A stretch of DNA of 28,609 bases. Source: an uncultured Bacteroidales bacterium (GTDB lineage: Bacteria; Bacteroidota; Bacteroidia; Bacteroidales; JAUNSR01). Of the stretch, positions 8,443-15,400 are shown one piece after another. Both the position numbers and the translations under genes were made by a program. Below the pieces are notes generated by a model that was not told where the DNA came from, did no database searches, and worked only from the letters and a program-made list of their open reading frames with translations. The DNA lies in assembly GCA_947074245.1 (NCBI GenBank), contig CAMTOW010000001.1, positions 1-28,609 on the forward strand. The letters are read 5' to 3'. Numbering within the stretch: the first letter of the stretch is position 1; each line of letters begins with the position of its first letter.

Positions 8443-9942
8443 ATGAAAAAAGCAAAATATATTCTGTTATCGGCCTTCGTGTTGGGTCTAACCGGTTGTT
8501 CGGATGACTTCCTGACCATCAAATCGCCCGATCAGATCTCCATCGACGAATACTACAACAGCGACGCGCGCATCTTCGAAGCATTGGTAGCCGCATACGA
8601 TCCGTTGCAATGGCCCGACTGGGGAATGGGCGAATACAACCCGCCACTGATCATGAGCGACATCATGGCCGACGACATCTGGGTAGGCGGAGCGAACATG
8701 ACCGACAACCAGAACTGGCATCTGATGGCCAATTACAGCGCCTTATCCGACAAAGTGATCGGCGGCATCTGGACCGGATATTATTCGGGAGTGAACCGAT
8801 GCAACAACGTGATCTATTATATGGACGGCGTAAAAGCGATCACCGAAGCCAAAAGAGAACTGTATCTGGCCGAAGCGAAAGTATTGCGTGCTTACTATTA
8901 CAATACTCTGTGGAAATTTTGGGGCAACCTGCCCTTCTATACGGTCAATCTGGAGTTTCCGTATATCGCCGATCAAAGCAGCGCGGATGTGGTTTACGAA
9001 GCGATCATCGCCGATCTGGACGATGCGATCGCCAACGGCAACCTGCCGATGAAAGCGACTTCCGAGACATTCGGCCGGGTTACGAAAGCGATGGCCTATA
9101 TGCTCTATACCGAAGCGGTGATGTATCAGAAAGACAACAGCCGCTACCCGAAAGCACTCGGCTATATGAAAGAGATTATCGAAAGCGGACAGTATCAGCT
9201 TGAAAGCGACTATAACAAGATATTCACCAACGAAGGCGAATGGGGAAGCGAATCGATCTGGGAAGTCAATTACAAAAGCGTGGGAGCAGCTCGTTCGTGG
9301 AACTCGCCACTCGTATCGGGAGGTACCGTCGTGCCACGTCTGATCAGCCCCAACGGATGGATCGACGGAACCGATTCGAGAGACAACGGCTGGGGATTCT
9401 GCCCGGTACGTCTTGAAGCGCTGAATGCCTTCGAAAGCAACGATACGAGACGGGACGCAACGATCTTCGACGCCCGCGGGAAATCGTATAATCCGCGTTT
9501 TCAGGATACCGGTCTTTGGATCAACAAATACATGGCGCGTACGGGATACAATGCCGATCAGATTGCCGATGCCGACCTGAACTGGTGCAACAACCTTCGT
9601 ATCTACCGATTCGCGGAAACGCTCCTCAATGCGGCTGAACTGATCAAACTGGGAGCCGGAAGCGGTGATGCCGACGGATATCTGAATCAGGTGCGCCAAC
9701 GTGCCGGTCTGGAAGAAACGACCGCTTCGATCGAGAATATCTTAAACGAACGAGGACTCGAATTCATGTGTGAAGGGAAACGTTATTGGGATCTGATCCG
9801 TTCGGGAAAAGCGGCAGAAACACTCGTTCCCGACGGTTACAGTTACCGGACCCGCTCGTGGTCGGAGAATAAGAAATGGTTGCCGATTCCGCAAAGCGAG
9901 ATCAACGCATCCCACGGTAAGCTAACTCAGAATAACTATTAA
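8443..9942 (+). CDS. SusD/RagB-family surface glycan-binding lipoprotein
   Basis: This 499-aa protein is the surface partner of SusC: it captures oligosaccharide and closes over the barrel. The lipobox LTGC puts the lipidated Cys at residue 19. It is followed by Ser-Asp-Asp, an acidic run of the type that directs Bacteroidota lipoproteins to the outer face. Family hallmarks include the N-terminal YYNSDARIFEALVAAYD, the helical NNVIYYMDG and YLAEAKVLRAYYY region (TPR-like), and the C-terminal ending with LPIPQSEINAS and LTQNNY. The length is typical. It starts 18 bp after susC, and the next gene starts 12 bp after its stop, so all are one transcript. Trp/Tyr-rich stretches (WPDWGMGEYNP, DDIWVGGAN) could line the glucan site; that is inference. 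Confidence 0.95.
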   Translation: MKKAKYILLSAFVLGLTGCSDDFLTIKSPDQISIDEYYNSDARIFEALVAAYDPLQWPDWGMGEYNPPLIMSDIMADDIWVGGANMTDNQNWHLMANYSALSDKVIGGIWTGYYSGVNRCNNVIYYMDGVKAITEAKRELYLAEAKVLRAYYYNTLWKFWGNLPFYTVNLEFPYIADQSSADVVYEAIIADLDDAIANGNLPMKATSETFGRVTKAMAYMLYTEAVMYQKDNSRYPKALGYMKEIIESGQYQLESDYNKIFTNEGEWGSESIWEVNYKSVGAARSWNSPLVSGGTVVPRLISPNGWIDGTDSRDNGWGFCPVRLEALNAFESNDTRRDATIFDARGKSYNPRFQDTGLWINKYMARTGYNADQIADADLNWCNNLRIYRFAETLLNAAELIKLGAGSGDADGYLNQVRQRAGLEETTASIENILNERGLEFMCEGKRYWDLIRSGKAAETLVPDGYSYRTRSWSENKKWLPIPQSEINASHGKLTQNNY

Positions 9943-9954
9943 ATCCGATATCCG

Positions 9955-11799
9955 ATGAAAACTATAATAAGCTATCTCTCCGGCCTTTGCATGCTGATGT
10001 TCGCACTGACCGGTTGTGAAGACTCCTATATGAAGCCCGACGAAGGGCAAATCCCACTGGCAACCGAGATCGCCTGCGATATCACGGTCGATCAAAGCAC
10101 CAATGAGGTGACCTTCCGGTTGAACAATCCGAAATGCAACCCGATATGGGTGTTCGACGAAAAAGATTATTCTACGGTAAACGGGCTGACCCGGGTATTC
10201 GCCGTAGCCGGAACCTATCAGGTGGAGGTGAAAATATCAAACGCACACGGTGTGAGCGACGGTTCGATCCGAAAAGAATTCACCGTGGAAAATACGTTGA
10301 TCGACTTTTCACGCTACATCAAGATGTTTGCAGGCGACACGTCGAAAGAGTGGATTCTCGCGAAAGAGGAGTCCGGACATCTGGGTTGTGGCGAACCGGG
10401 AAGCGACGGCACGGGATGGTGGAGCGCATCGCCCAACGAGAAAGCCGAATTCGGAGTCTATGACAACGTAATGACGTTCGATACCGACCAGAAATATACG
10501 TTTGATCCGGGTGAAAGCGGCACGGTCTATGTGAATACGGGGTGTACGGGATTCGATGAGTTCAATACGACGGGAGAAGACTTCACCATGCCGATATCTG
10601 CCTCAACGGTGGATTATGACTTTACGGTGATCGGAAACGACGTTTATCTGGTATTACCTGCCAAAGCTCATTTGCCTTATATACCGAACGACGCGATCTA
10701 TCAGACGCCGATGTTCAAAATCCTTTCGATGAAGAACAACCGGATCGAACTGGTGGCCGACAATCAGGAGATCGCATGGCACTATACCCTGGTGACCAAG
10801 ACGCAGGAAGCATCCCGCGAGGATAAAATGGCCGGAACATGGGTTTGGGCGAAAGATCAGGCGGGACATCTGAGTTGCGGCGAACCGGGCAGCGACGGTA
10901 CGGGATGGTGGAGCGCCATGCCGAACGAGAAAGAGAAATTCGGAATCTACACCCATACGTTCACATTCGGAGCTGACGGCTCGTACACCTTCAATCCGGG
11001 CGAAAGCGGAACGTTTTATGTGAACAAGGACTGTACGAAATTCCCGGAATACAACACGAGCGGAGAAGACTTCAACGTACCGACCGACATTCAGAAAGGA
11101 ACCTGGAAATTTACGGATGAGGGCGCCGACACTTATTTAGAATTCCCGGCTCAGACCATCGTAGGATATGTAGCGAACGACTTGGCATGGGATACTCCGA
11201 AATTCAAAGTGTTGTTGCAGACTGAAACGGATTTGAAGTTCGTCATCGATAACGGCGAAATAGCTTGGCAATATCATTTTGTGAAGGAAGGAAGCGGAGA
11301 TGGCGACGGCGATATCGACGACGATACCAATTGGGATCCGACCTCATCGTTCAACCTATGGAACGGATGCACATTCACCAACTCGTTCTACTACGCTCCC
11401 GACTGGGCGCAGATCGCCGATCCGGAGTTGACCGTTAACGACAAGAGTTATGTGATCAGCCTTCCGCAGGCTACTTTCCAGCAATGGCAGGCACAAGTAT
11501 TCTTCCATACATCGCTGAGCGCGGCGAGCGACAAATCCTATGACTTCCGCTGCGTGCTGAATTCGAATCAGGATCTGTCGAACATAACCGTCAAACTATT
11601 CAAGAACGGAGACAACGATACGTTCTTCTTCGCCAAAGTCATTTCACTGACCGCCGACGAGGATTACGATTTCAAAATGCCGAAAATGGCGGGACTGGAT
11701 ATCGATAAGATCGACCTGGTATTCGACTTCGGAGGCAATCCGGCGAATACGACCGTAACCGTCAGTGAGGTATTGCTGAAAGACGCAACGCAAAATTAA
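9955..11799 (+). CDS. Surface glycan-binding lipoprotein (SGBP-B position) with PKD-like and duplicated domains
   Basis: This 614-aa lipoprotein has lipidated Cys21 (LTGC) followed by Glu-Asp, suggesting surface display. Residues 28-112 look like a PKD/Ig-like beta domain (YQVEVKISNAHGVSDGS). Two copies of a ~150-residue module follow, at about 131-280 and 294-443. Each has CGEPGSDGTGWWSA near its start, with the cysteines at 145 and 308. The copies are offset by exactly 163 residues with no net indels between matching Trp residues. An acidic Gly/Asp linker (about 447-458) leads to a C-terminal beta-sandwich (459-614) resembling a carbohydrate-binding module. No catalytic motif is seen. Its place directly after susD matches the SGBP-B position of beta-glucan loci. 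The glucan-binding role is inferred from place and aromatic content. Confidence 0.82.
   Translation: MKTIISYLSGLCMLMFALTGCEDSYMKPDEGQIPLATEIACDITVDQSTNEVTFRLNNPKCNPIWVFDEKDYSTVNGLTRVFAVAGTYQVEVKISNAHGVSDGSIRKEFTVENTLIDFSRYIKMFAGDTSKEWILAKEESGHLGCGEPGSDGTGWWSASPNEKAEFGVYDNVMTFDTDQKYTFDPGESGTVYVNTGCTGFDEFNTTGEDFTMPISASTVDYDFTVIGNDVYLVLPAKAHLPYIPNDAIYQTPMFKILSMKNNRIELVADNQEIAWHYTLVTKTQEASREDKMAGTWVWAKDQAGHLSCGEPGSDGTGWWSAMPNEKEKFGIYTHTFTFGADGSYTFNPGESGTFYVNKDCTKFPEYNTSGEDFNVPTDIQKGTWKFTDEGADTYLEFPAQTIVGYVANDLAWDTPKFKVLLQTETDLKFVIDNGEIAWQYHFVKEGSGDGDGDIDDDTNWDPTSSFNLWNGCTFTNSFYYAPDWAQIADPELTVNDKSYVISLPQATFQQWQAQVFFHTSLSAASDKSYDFRCVLNSNQDLSNITVKLFKNGDNDTFFFAKVISLTADEDYDFKMPKMAGLDIDKIDLVFDFGGNPANTTVTVSEVLLKDATQN
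10345..10794 (+). repeat. Internal domain repeat, copy A, of the glycan-binding lipoprotein
   Basis: This codes for about residues 131-280. Matching Trp codons (10351 and 10777 here) recur exactly 489 bp later, and the CGEPGSDGTGWWSA segment is nearly identical even at DNA level. It marks an in-frame duplication of one ~150-aa module. Confidence 0.8.
10834..11283 (+). repeat. Internal domain repeat, copy B, of the glycan-binding lipoprotein
   Basis: This codes for about residues 294-443. Matching Trp codons are at 10840 and 11266. Between copies, the glycine-rich WW segment, FNPGESGTFYVN, the NTSGEDFNVP segment and the closing EIAWQYHFV are kept, while the loops differ. Confidence 0.8.
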
Positions 11800-11814
11800 A
11801 CAGAATCAAACCCG

Positions 11815-11846
11815 GGAAAGGAGCGACCCGACAGGGGCTCCTTTCC
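11815..11846 (+). promoter_or_regulatory. Intercistronic hairpin before the GH16 gene
   Basis: GGAAAGGAGC (11815-11824) pairs with GCTCCTTTCC (11837-11846). The 12-nt loop can form a further CCC/GGG pair. The 3' side is followed by TTAT rather than a strong T-run. It sits in the only sizeable gap (63 bp) of the operon and could act as a partial terminator or processing and stability element that lowers enzyme expression relative to susCD. Confidence 0.65.
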
Positions 11847-11862
11847 TTATCACCATGAAATT

Positions 11863-12969
11863 ATGAAAAAGATGAACTTATGCCTTTTCCTTCCGCTCGC
11901 ACTGACATTTTTCGGATGCGACAGCAACGATGATACGACAAAAGGCTCTCAAGATATACAATTGAATTTCTCTCTTTCGGAAATCAACGCCGATCAGGAG
12001 GAGATGACCACGGGAATCCATGTAAGCGCAAACCGGGAATGGAGCGTTTACAGCAACGAAGAGTGGATCTCCTGCACCCCGAATTCGAGCATACATCCGG
12101 AAGAAACGGTACAGGTGACGGTCGGTGAAAACAACTCGTTTGATGCCCGAAAAGGAAGCGTGGTATTCCGGTCGGGGAAAAAGAGGGGAATCATTCCGGT
12201 GGTCCAGAACGGGAAGCCGTTCAACAACGAACATTCCGCTTATGTGCCTGAAGGATATTCGATGGTATGGAATGATGAATTCGAATCGGGTACGCGTCCC
12301 AATACGCAGACCTGGAGTTATGAAACAGGCGATAACGGATGGGGCAACAACGAACTTCAACATTATATCGACGGTTCGGTAAACGGAGAAGATCTGGCGA
12401 CCGTATCCGACGGAATCTTCAAGATCATCGCCAAGAAAATCGACGGGACGGTCTACTCGATCCGCATCAACTCGAAAGAGAGTTGGAAATACGGCTATTT
12501 CGAAGCTCGCCTGAAATTGCCTTCGGGGAAAGGCACCTGGCCGGCTTTCTGGATGATGCCGAAAAACTTCACGTCCTGGCCGGAAGACGGAGAGATCGAC
12601 ATTATGGAGGAAGTGGGTTACAGACCGAACTGGGTTTCTTCGGCGATCCACACGAAATCTTATAATCATTCCATTAATACGGAGAAAACAAATGAGATGC
12701 TGTTGGAAACGGCTCAGTCGGAATTCCATGTATACGCACTGCGATGGACCAAAGATTATATCAAGACGTATGTAGACGGAAAGAACATCTTCACGTTCAA
12801 CAACGATGGAAACGGAGAAAAAGACACCTGGCCTTTCGATCAGCCATTTTATCTGAAGCTGAATCTTGCCTGGGGTGGAAACTGGGGAGGTGCGCAGGGA
12901 GTCGACGAGTCGGCTTTGCCGGCGGTTTATGAGATTGATTATGTACGTGTTTATCAAACAAACGAATAA
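11863..12969 (+). CDS. BACON-GH16 endo-beta-1,3-glucanase (laminarinase-type) lipoprotein
   Basis: This 368-aa enzyme has a lipobox with Cys19 (TFFGC), followed by an acidic stretch DSNDD, so it is probably on the cell surface. Residues about 28-115 form a BACON domain (ANREWSVYSNEEWISCTP). The GH16 catalytic domain runs from about 120 to 366. It carries the retaining active-site motif GEIDIMEEVG with Glu244 as likely nucleophile, Asp246 as assistant and Glu249 as acid/base. The extra Met (the beta-bulge form E-x-D-x-x-E) is typical of laminarinases and related beta-1,3(4)-glucanases, unlike the E-x-D-x-E of lichenases. WSYETGDNGWGNNELQ, WPAFWMMP and the closing YEIDYVRVYQ are family signatures. 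It probably cuts beta-glucan into oligosaccharides for SusCD. The GH3 gene starts 15 bp later. Confidence 0.93.
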   Translation: MKKMNLCLFLPLALTFFGCDSNDDTTKGSQDIQLNFSLSEINADQEEMTTGIHVSANREWSVYSNEEWISCTPNSSIHPEETVQVTVGENNSFDARKGSVVFRSGKKRGIIPVVQNGKPFNNEHSAYVPEGYSMVWNDEFESGTRPNTQTWSYETGDNGWGNNELQHYIDGSVNGEDLATVSDGIFKIIAKKIDGTVYSIRINSKESWKYGYFEARLKLPSGKGTWPAFWMMPKNFTSWPEDGEIDIMEEVGYRPNWVSSAIHTKSYNHSINTEKTNEMLLETAQSEFHVYALRWTKDYIKTYVDGKNIFTFNNDGNGEKDTWPFDQPFYLKLNLAWGGNWGGAQGVDESALPAVYEIDYVRVYQTNE

Positions 12970-12984
12970 AAGAGATATTGGAGT

Positions 12985-15219
12985 ATGAGAAGATCAGGAG
13001 CATTTGCTGCTTTAGGATTAGCATTGATTTTTACAGGGTGTAAGAAAGCACAATCAACCCCGGAAGATCTTTTTATTGAAAACCTGCTTTCGCAGATGAC
13101 GATCGAAGAGAAAATCGGACAGATGAATCAGGTATCGTGGGGAGACTGGAACGAAATGGCGCGTAAAGGAGAGATCGGCTCGGTATTGAACCTGACCGAC
13201 CTCTATGCGATCAATGAGATGCAACGCTGTGCCATCGAGGAGTCTCGTTTGGGTATTCCGGTTTTGGTCAGCCGAGACGTGATTCACGGTTACCGCACTA
13301 TGATGCCGATTCCGCTCGGACAGGCGGCCACGTTCAATCCCGAGATCGCCCGCAAAGGAGCACGGGTCGCTGCCATCGAGGCAACAGCCGAAGGGATCCG
13401 ATGGACATTCGCTCCGATGGTGGATATCAGCCGGGATCCCCGTTGGGGACGCATCGCCGAAAGTTGCGGTGAAGACGCATATCTGACTTCGGTGATGGGC
13501 GCGGCGATGGTAAAAGGATTTCAGGGCGACAGCCTGAACGACCCGACATCGATGGCGGCGTGCGTGAAACATTTCGTGGGGTATGGAGCAGCTGAGGGAG
13601 GGAAAGATTACAACTCGACCAAACTGACCGAAAACGAACTGCGTAATGTTTACCTGCCACCTTTCGAAGCAGCTTGTAAAGCGGGATCGGCAACCTATAT
13701 GACTTCGTTCAACGACAACGACGGAATACCCTGTACGGCAAACGAATTCATTTTGAAAAACGTATTGCGTAACGAATGGCAATTCGACGGATTCGTCGTT
13801 TCCGATTGGGCATCGGTAGCCGAGATGGTTCCGCACGGTTTCGCGGCAGACAACAAGGAAGCGGCGATGAAAGCGGTAAAAGCGGGTGTGGATATGGAGA
13901 TGGTGAGCGGCACGTATGCCGCTCATATCAAAGAGCTTCACAAAGAAGGAAAAGTGGACAAGAAACATCTGGATGATGCGGTTCGGAATATCCTTCGCGT
14001 GAAATACAGACTGGGGCTTTTTGAAAATCCGTATTTCGATCCGGAACAGAAAGTGGCTTATGTGCCCGAACACCTGGAGGTAGCCCGTCAGGCTGCGACC
14101 GAGAGCGCGATCCTTTTGAAGAATGAAAATCGCACGTTGCCATTGGATGAGAAAAAGATTCGGAATCTGGCGATCATCGGCCCCATGGCAGACGCTCCGT
14201 ATGAGCAGATGGGTACCTGGTCGTTCGACGGACAGAAAGAATATACCGTCACTCCGCTGACTGCCATCCGCGAGATGGTAGGCAACAAGGTGAATGTGAT
14301 TTATCAACCGGGACTGGATTTCAGCCGTGATAAAGATAAGAAAGGATTCGGAGCGGCGCTGACAGCGGCTAAACAGGCAGACGCGGTGGTGGTATTCGTC
14401 GGAGAAGAAGCGATCCTTTCGGGAGAAGCTCATTCCCTGGCGGATCTGAATCTGGTCGGTGCTCAGAAAGAACTGGTTCGCGCCTTGTCAGAAACCGGCA
14501 AACCGCTCGTAACGGTGGTGATGGCAGGACGTCCGCTTACGATCGGCGAAGAACTGGAAAGAAGCCATTCGGTGCTTTACTCGTTCCATCCCGGAACGAT
14601 GGGCGGCCCTGCCTTGGCGGATCTGTTATTCGGGAAAGCCGTTCCGAGCGGAAAGACACCGGTTACGTTCCCGAAAATGGTGGGACAGATTCCGGTTTAC
14701 TATAATCATAAGATGACCGGACGTCCGGCATCCCGTCAGGAAACATTGATGGATGCCATTCCGGTGGAAGCGGGTCAGACATCGCTCGGATGTACCAGTT
14801 TTTATCTGGACGCAGGTTTCGATCCGCTGGTTCCGTTCGGATACGGATTAAGCTATACGACATTCGCGTACGATACGCCTCGCCTCAACACGAATCAGTA
14901 TGGAAAGAACGACGTAATCAAAGCGACCTGTACGTTGACCAATACGGGTGATTACGAAGCGACGGAAGTCGCGCAGCTGTATGTCCGCGACATGGTTGGC
15001 AGTCTGACCCGTCCGGTGAAAGAACTGAAAGGATTCCAGCGTGTAACCTTGAAACCGGGCGAAAGCAAAGACGTAACGTTTGAACTTCCGGTGGAGGAAC
15101 TCGCTTACTGGAACATCGATATGCAACACAAAGTAGAGGAAGGTGATTTTCAATTGTGGATCAATACCGACAGCCGCAGCGGTGACGCCGCTCCGTTCCG
15201 GGTTATTGAGACCATTTAA
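12985..15219 (+). CDS. bglX: GH3 beta-glucosidase lipoprotein (BglX-like)
   Basis: This 744-aa enzyme removes terminal beta-linked glucose from short glucans. Lipobox FTGC gives Cys19, followed by Lys-Lys rather than acidic residues, so it probably stays facing the periplasm. The GH3 N-terminal (beta/alpha)8 domain (about 30-350) contains VSRDVIHGYRT, APMVDISRDPRWGR, KHFVGYGAAEGG and the nucleophile segment GFVVSDWAS with Asp274. The C-terminal alpha/beta domain (about 385-600) has the candidate acid/base Glu481 in LSGEAHSL. A fibronectin III-like domain (about 645-735, LTRPVKELKGFQRV) closes the protein. Length and motifs match BglX closely. It is the last gene of the operon, followed by a strong terminator. 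Paired with the surface GH16, it completes depolymerisation of the imported oligosaccharides. Confidence 0.93.
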   Translation: MRRSGAFAALGLALIFTGCKKAQSTPEDLFIENLLSQMTIEEKIGQMNQVSWGDWNEMARKGEIGSVLNLTDLYAINEMQRCAIEESRLGIPVLVSRDVIHGYRTMMPIPLGQAATFNPEIARKGARVAAIEATAEGIRWTFAPMVDISRDPRWGRIAESCGEDAYLTSVMGAAMVKGFQGDSLNDPTSMAACVKHFVGYGAAEGGKDYNSTKLTENELRNVYLPPFEAACKAGSATYMTSFNDNDGIPCTANEFILKNVLRNEWQFDGFVVSDWASVAEMVPHGFAADNKEAAMKAVKAGVDMEMVSGTYAAHIKELHKEGKVDKKHLDDAVRNILRVKYRLGLFENPYFDPEQKVAYVPEHLEVARQAATESAILLKNENRTLPLDEKKIRNLAIIGPMADAPYEQMGTWSFDGQKEYTVTPLTAIREMVGNKVNVIYQPGLDFSRDKDKKGFGAALTAAKQADAVVVFVGEEAILSGEAHSLADLNLVGAQKELVRALSETGKPLVTVVMAGRPLTIGEELERSHSVLYSFHPGTMGGPALADLLFGKAVPSGKTPVTFPKMVGQIPVYYNHKMTGRPASRQETLMDAIPVEAGQTSLGCTSFYLDAGFDPLVPFGYGLSYTTFAYDTPRLNTNQYGKNDVIKATCTLTNTGDYEATEVAQLYVRDMVGSLTRPVKELKGFQRVTLKPGESKDVTFELPVEELAYWNIDMQHKVEEGDFQLWINTDSRSGDAAPFRVIETI

Positions 15220-15240
15220 GAGACGTTGATTGAGTAGACA

Positions 15241-15272
15241 ACCAGGGTGCCTAAAGGATTAGGCACCCTGGT
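15241..15272 (+). terminator. Terminator of the PUL operon
   Basis: A perfect 14-bp stem, ACCAGGGTGCCTAA (15241-15254) with TTAGGCACCCTGGT (15259-15272), closes a 4-nt loop 22 bp after the GH3 stop. The T-run is short (TTTCGTTAT), but stem strength and position support termination of the PUL transcript. Confidence 0.8.
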
Positions 15273-15288
15273 TTCGTTATGGAAAAAG

Positions 15289-15324
15289 AAAAGGCTGAAT
15301 TTCGAATATGAAATTCAGCCTTTT
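15289..15324 (-). terminator. Terminator of the alpha-galactosidase gene (bidirectional stem)
   Basis: A perfect 15-bp stem: AAAAGGCTGAATTTC (15289-15303) and GAAATTCAGCCTTTT (15310-15324) around a 6-nt loop. Read on the minus strand, the hairpin runs into a T-rich tail (CTTTTCTTTTTCC), as expected for a terminator of the minus-strand gene ending at 15401. Confidence 0.8.
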
Positions 15325-15367
15325 CAAGTATTAACAACAAACAAATCAATCCCTCTTATTTGATCAG

Positions 15368-15397
15368 GACTCTGTCATATCCTTGTATGACGGAGTC
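15368..15397 (-). other. Hairpin directly after the alpha-galactosidase stop codon
   Basis: GACTCTGTCATA (15368-15379) and TATGACGGAGTC (15386-15397) form a 12-bp stem with one mismatch that is a G-U type pair in RNA, around a 6-nt loop. It is 3 bp beyond the stop on the minus strand and lacks a T-run. It may protect the 3' end of the mRNA or act together with the terminator at 15289-15324. Confidence 0.5.
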
Positions 15398-15400
15398 GGT

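Noticed and set aside
8743..9699. 318-aa open frame antisense to susD
   Set aside because: Composition is that of a shadow frame, and the opposite strand encodes an unmistakable SusD.
11878..12957. 359-aa open frame antisense to the GH16 gene
   Set aside because: No recognisable protein features; the sense frame carries the BACON and GH16 motifs.
13054..14433. 459-aa open frame antisense to the GH3 gene
   Set aside because: Rich in His, Arg, Cys and Phe, as expected of a mirror of codon-biased DNA; the GH3 frame has clear motifs throughout.
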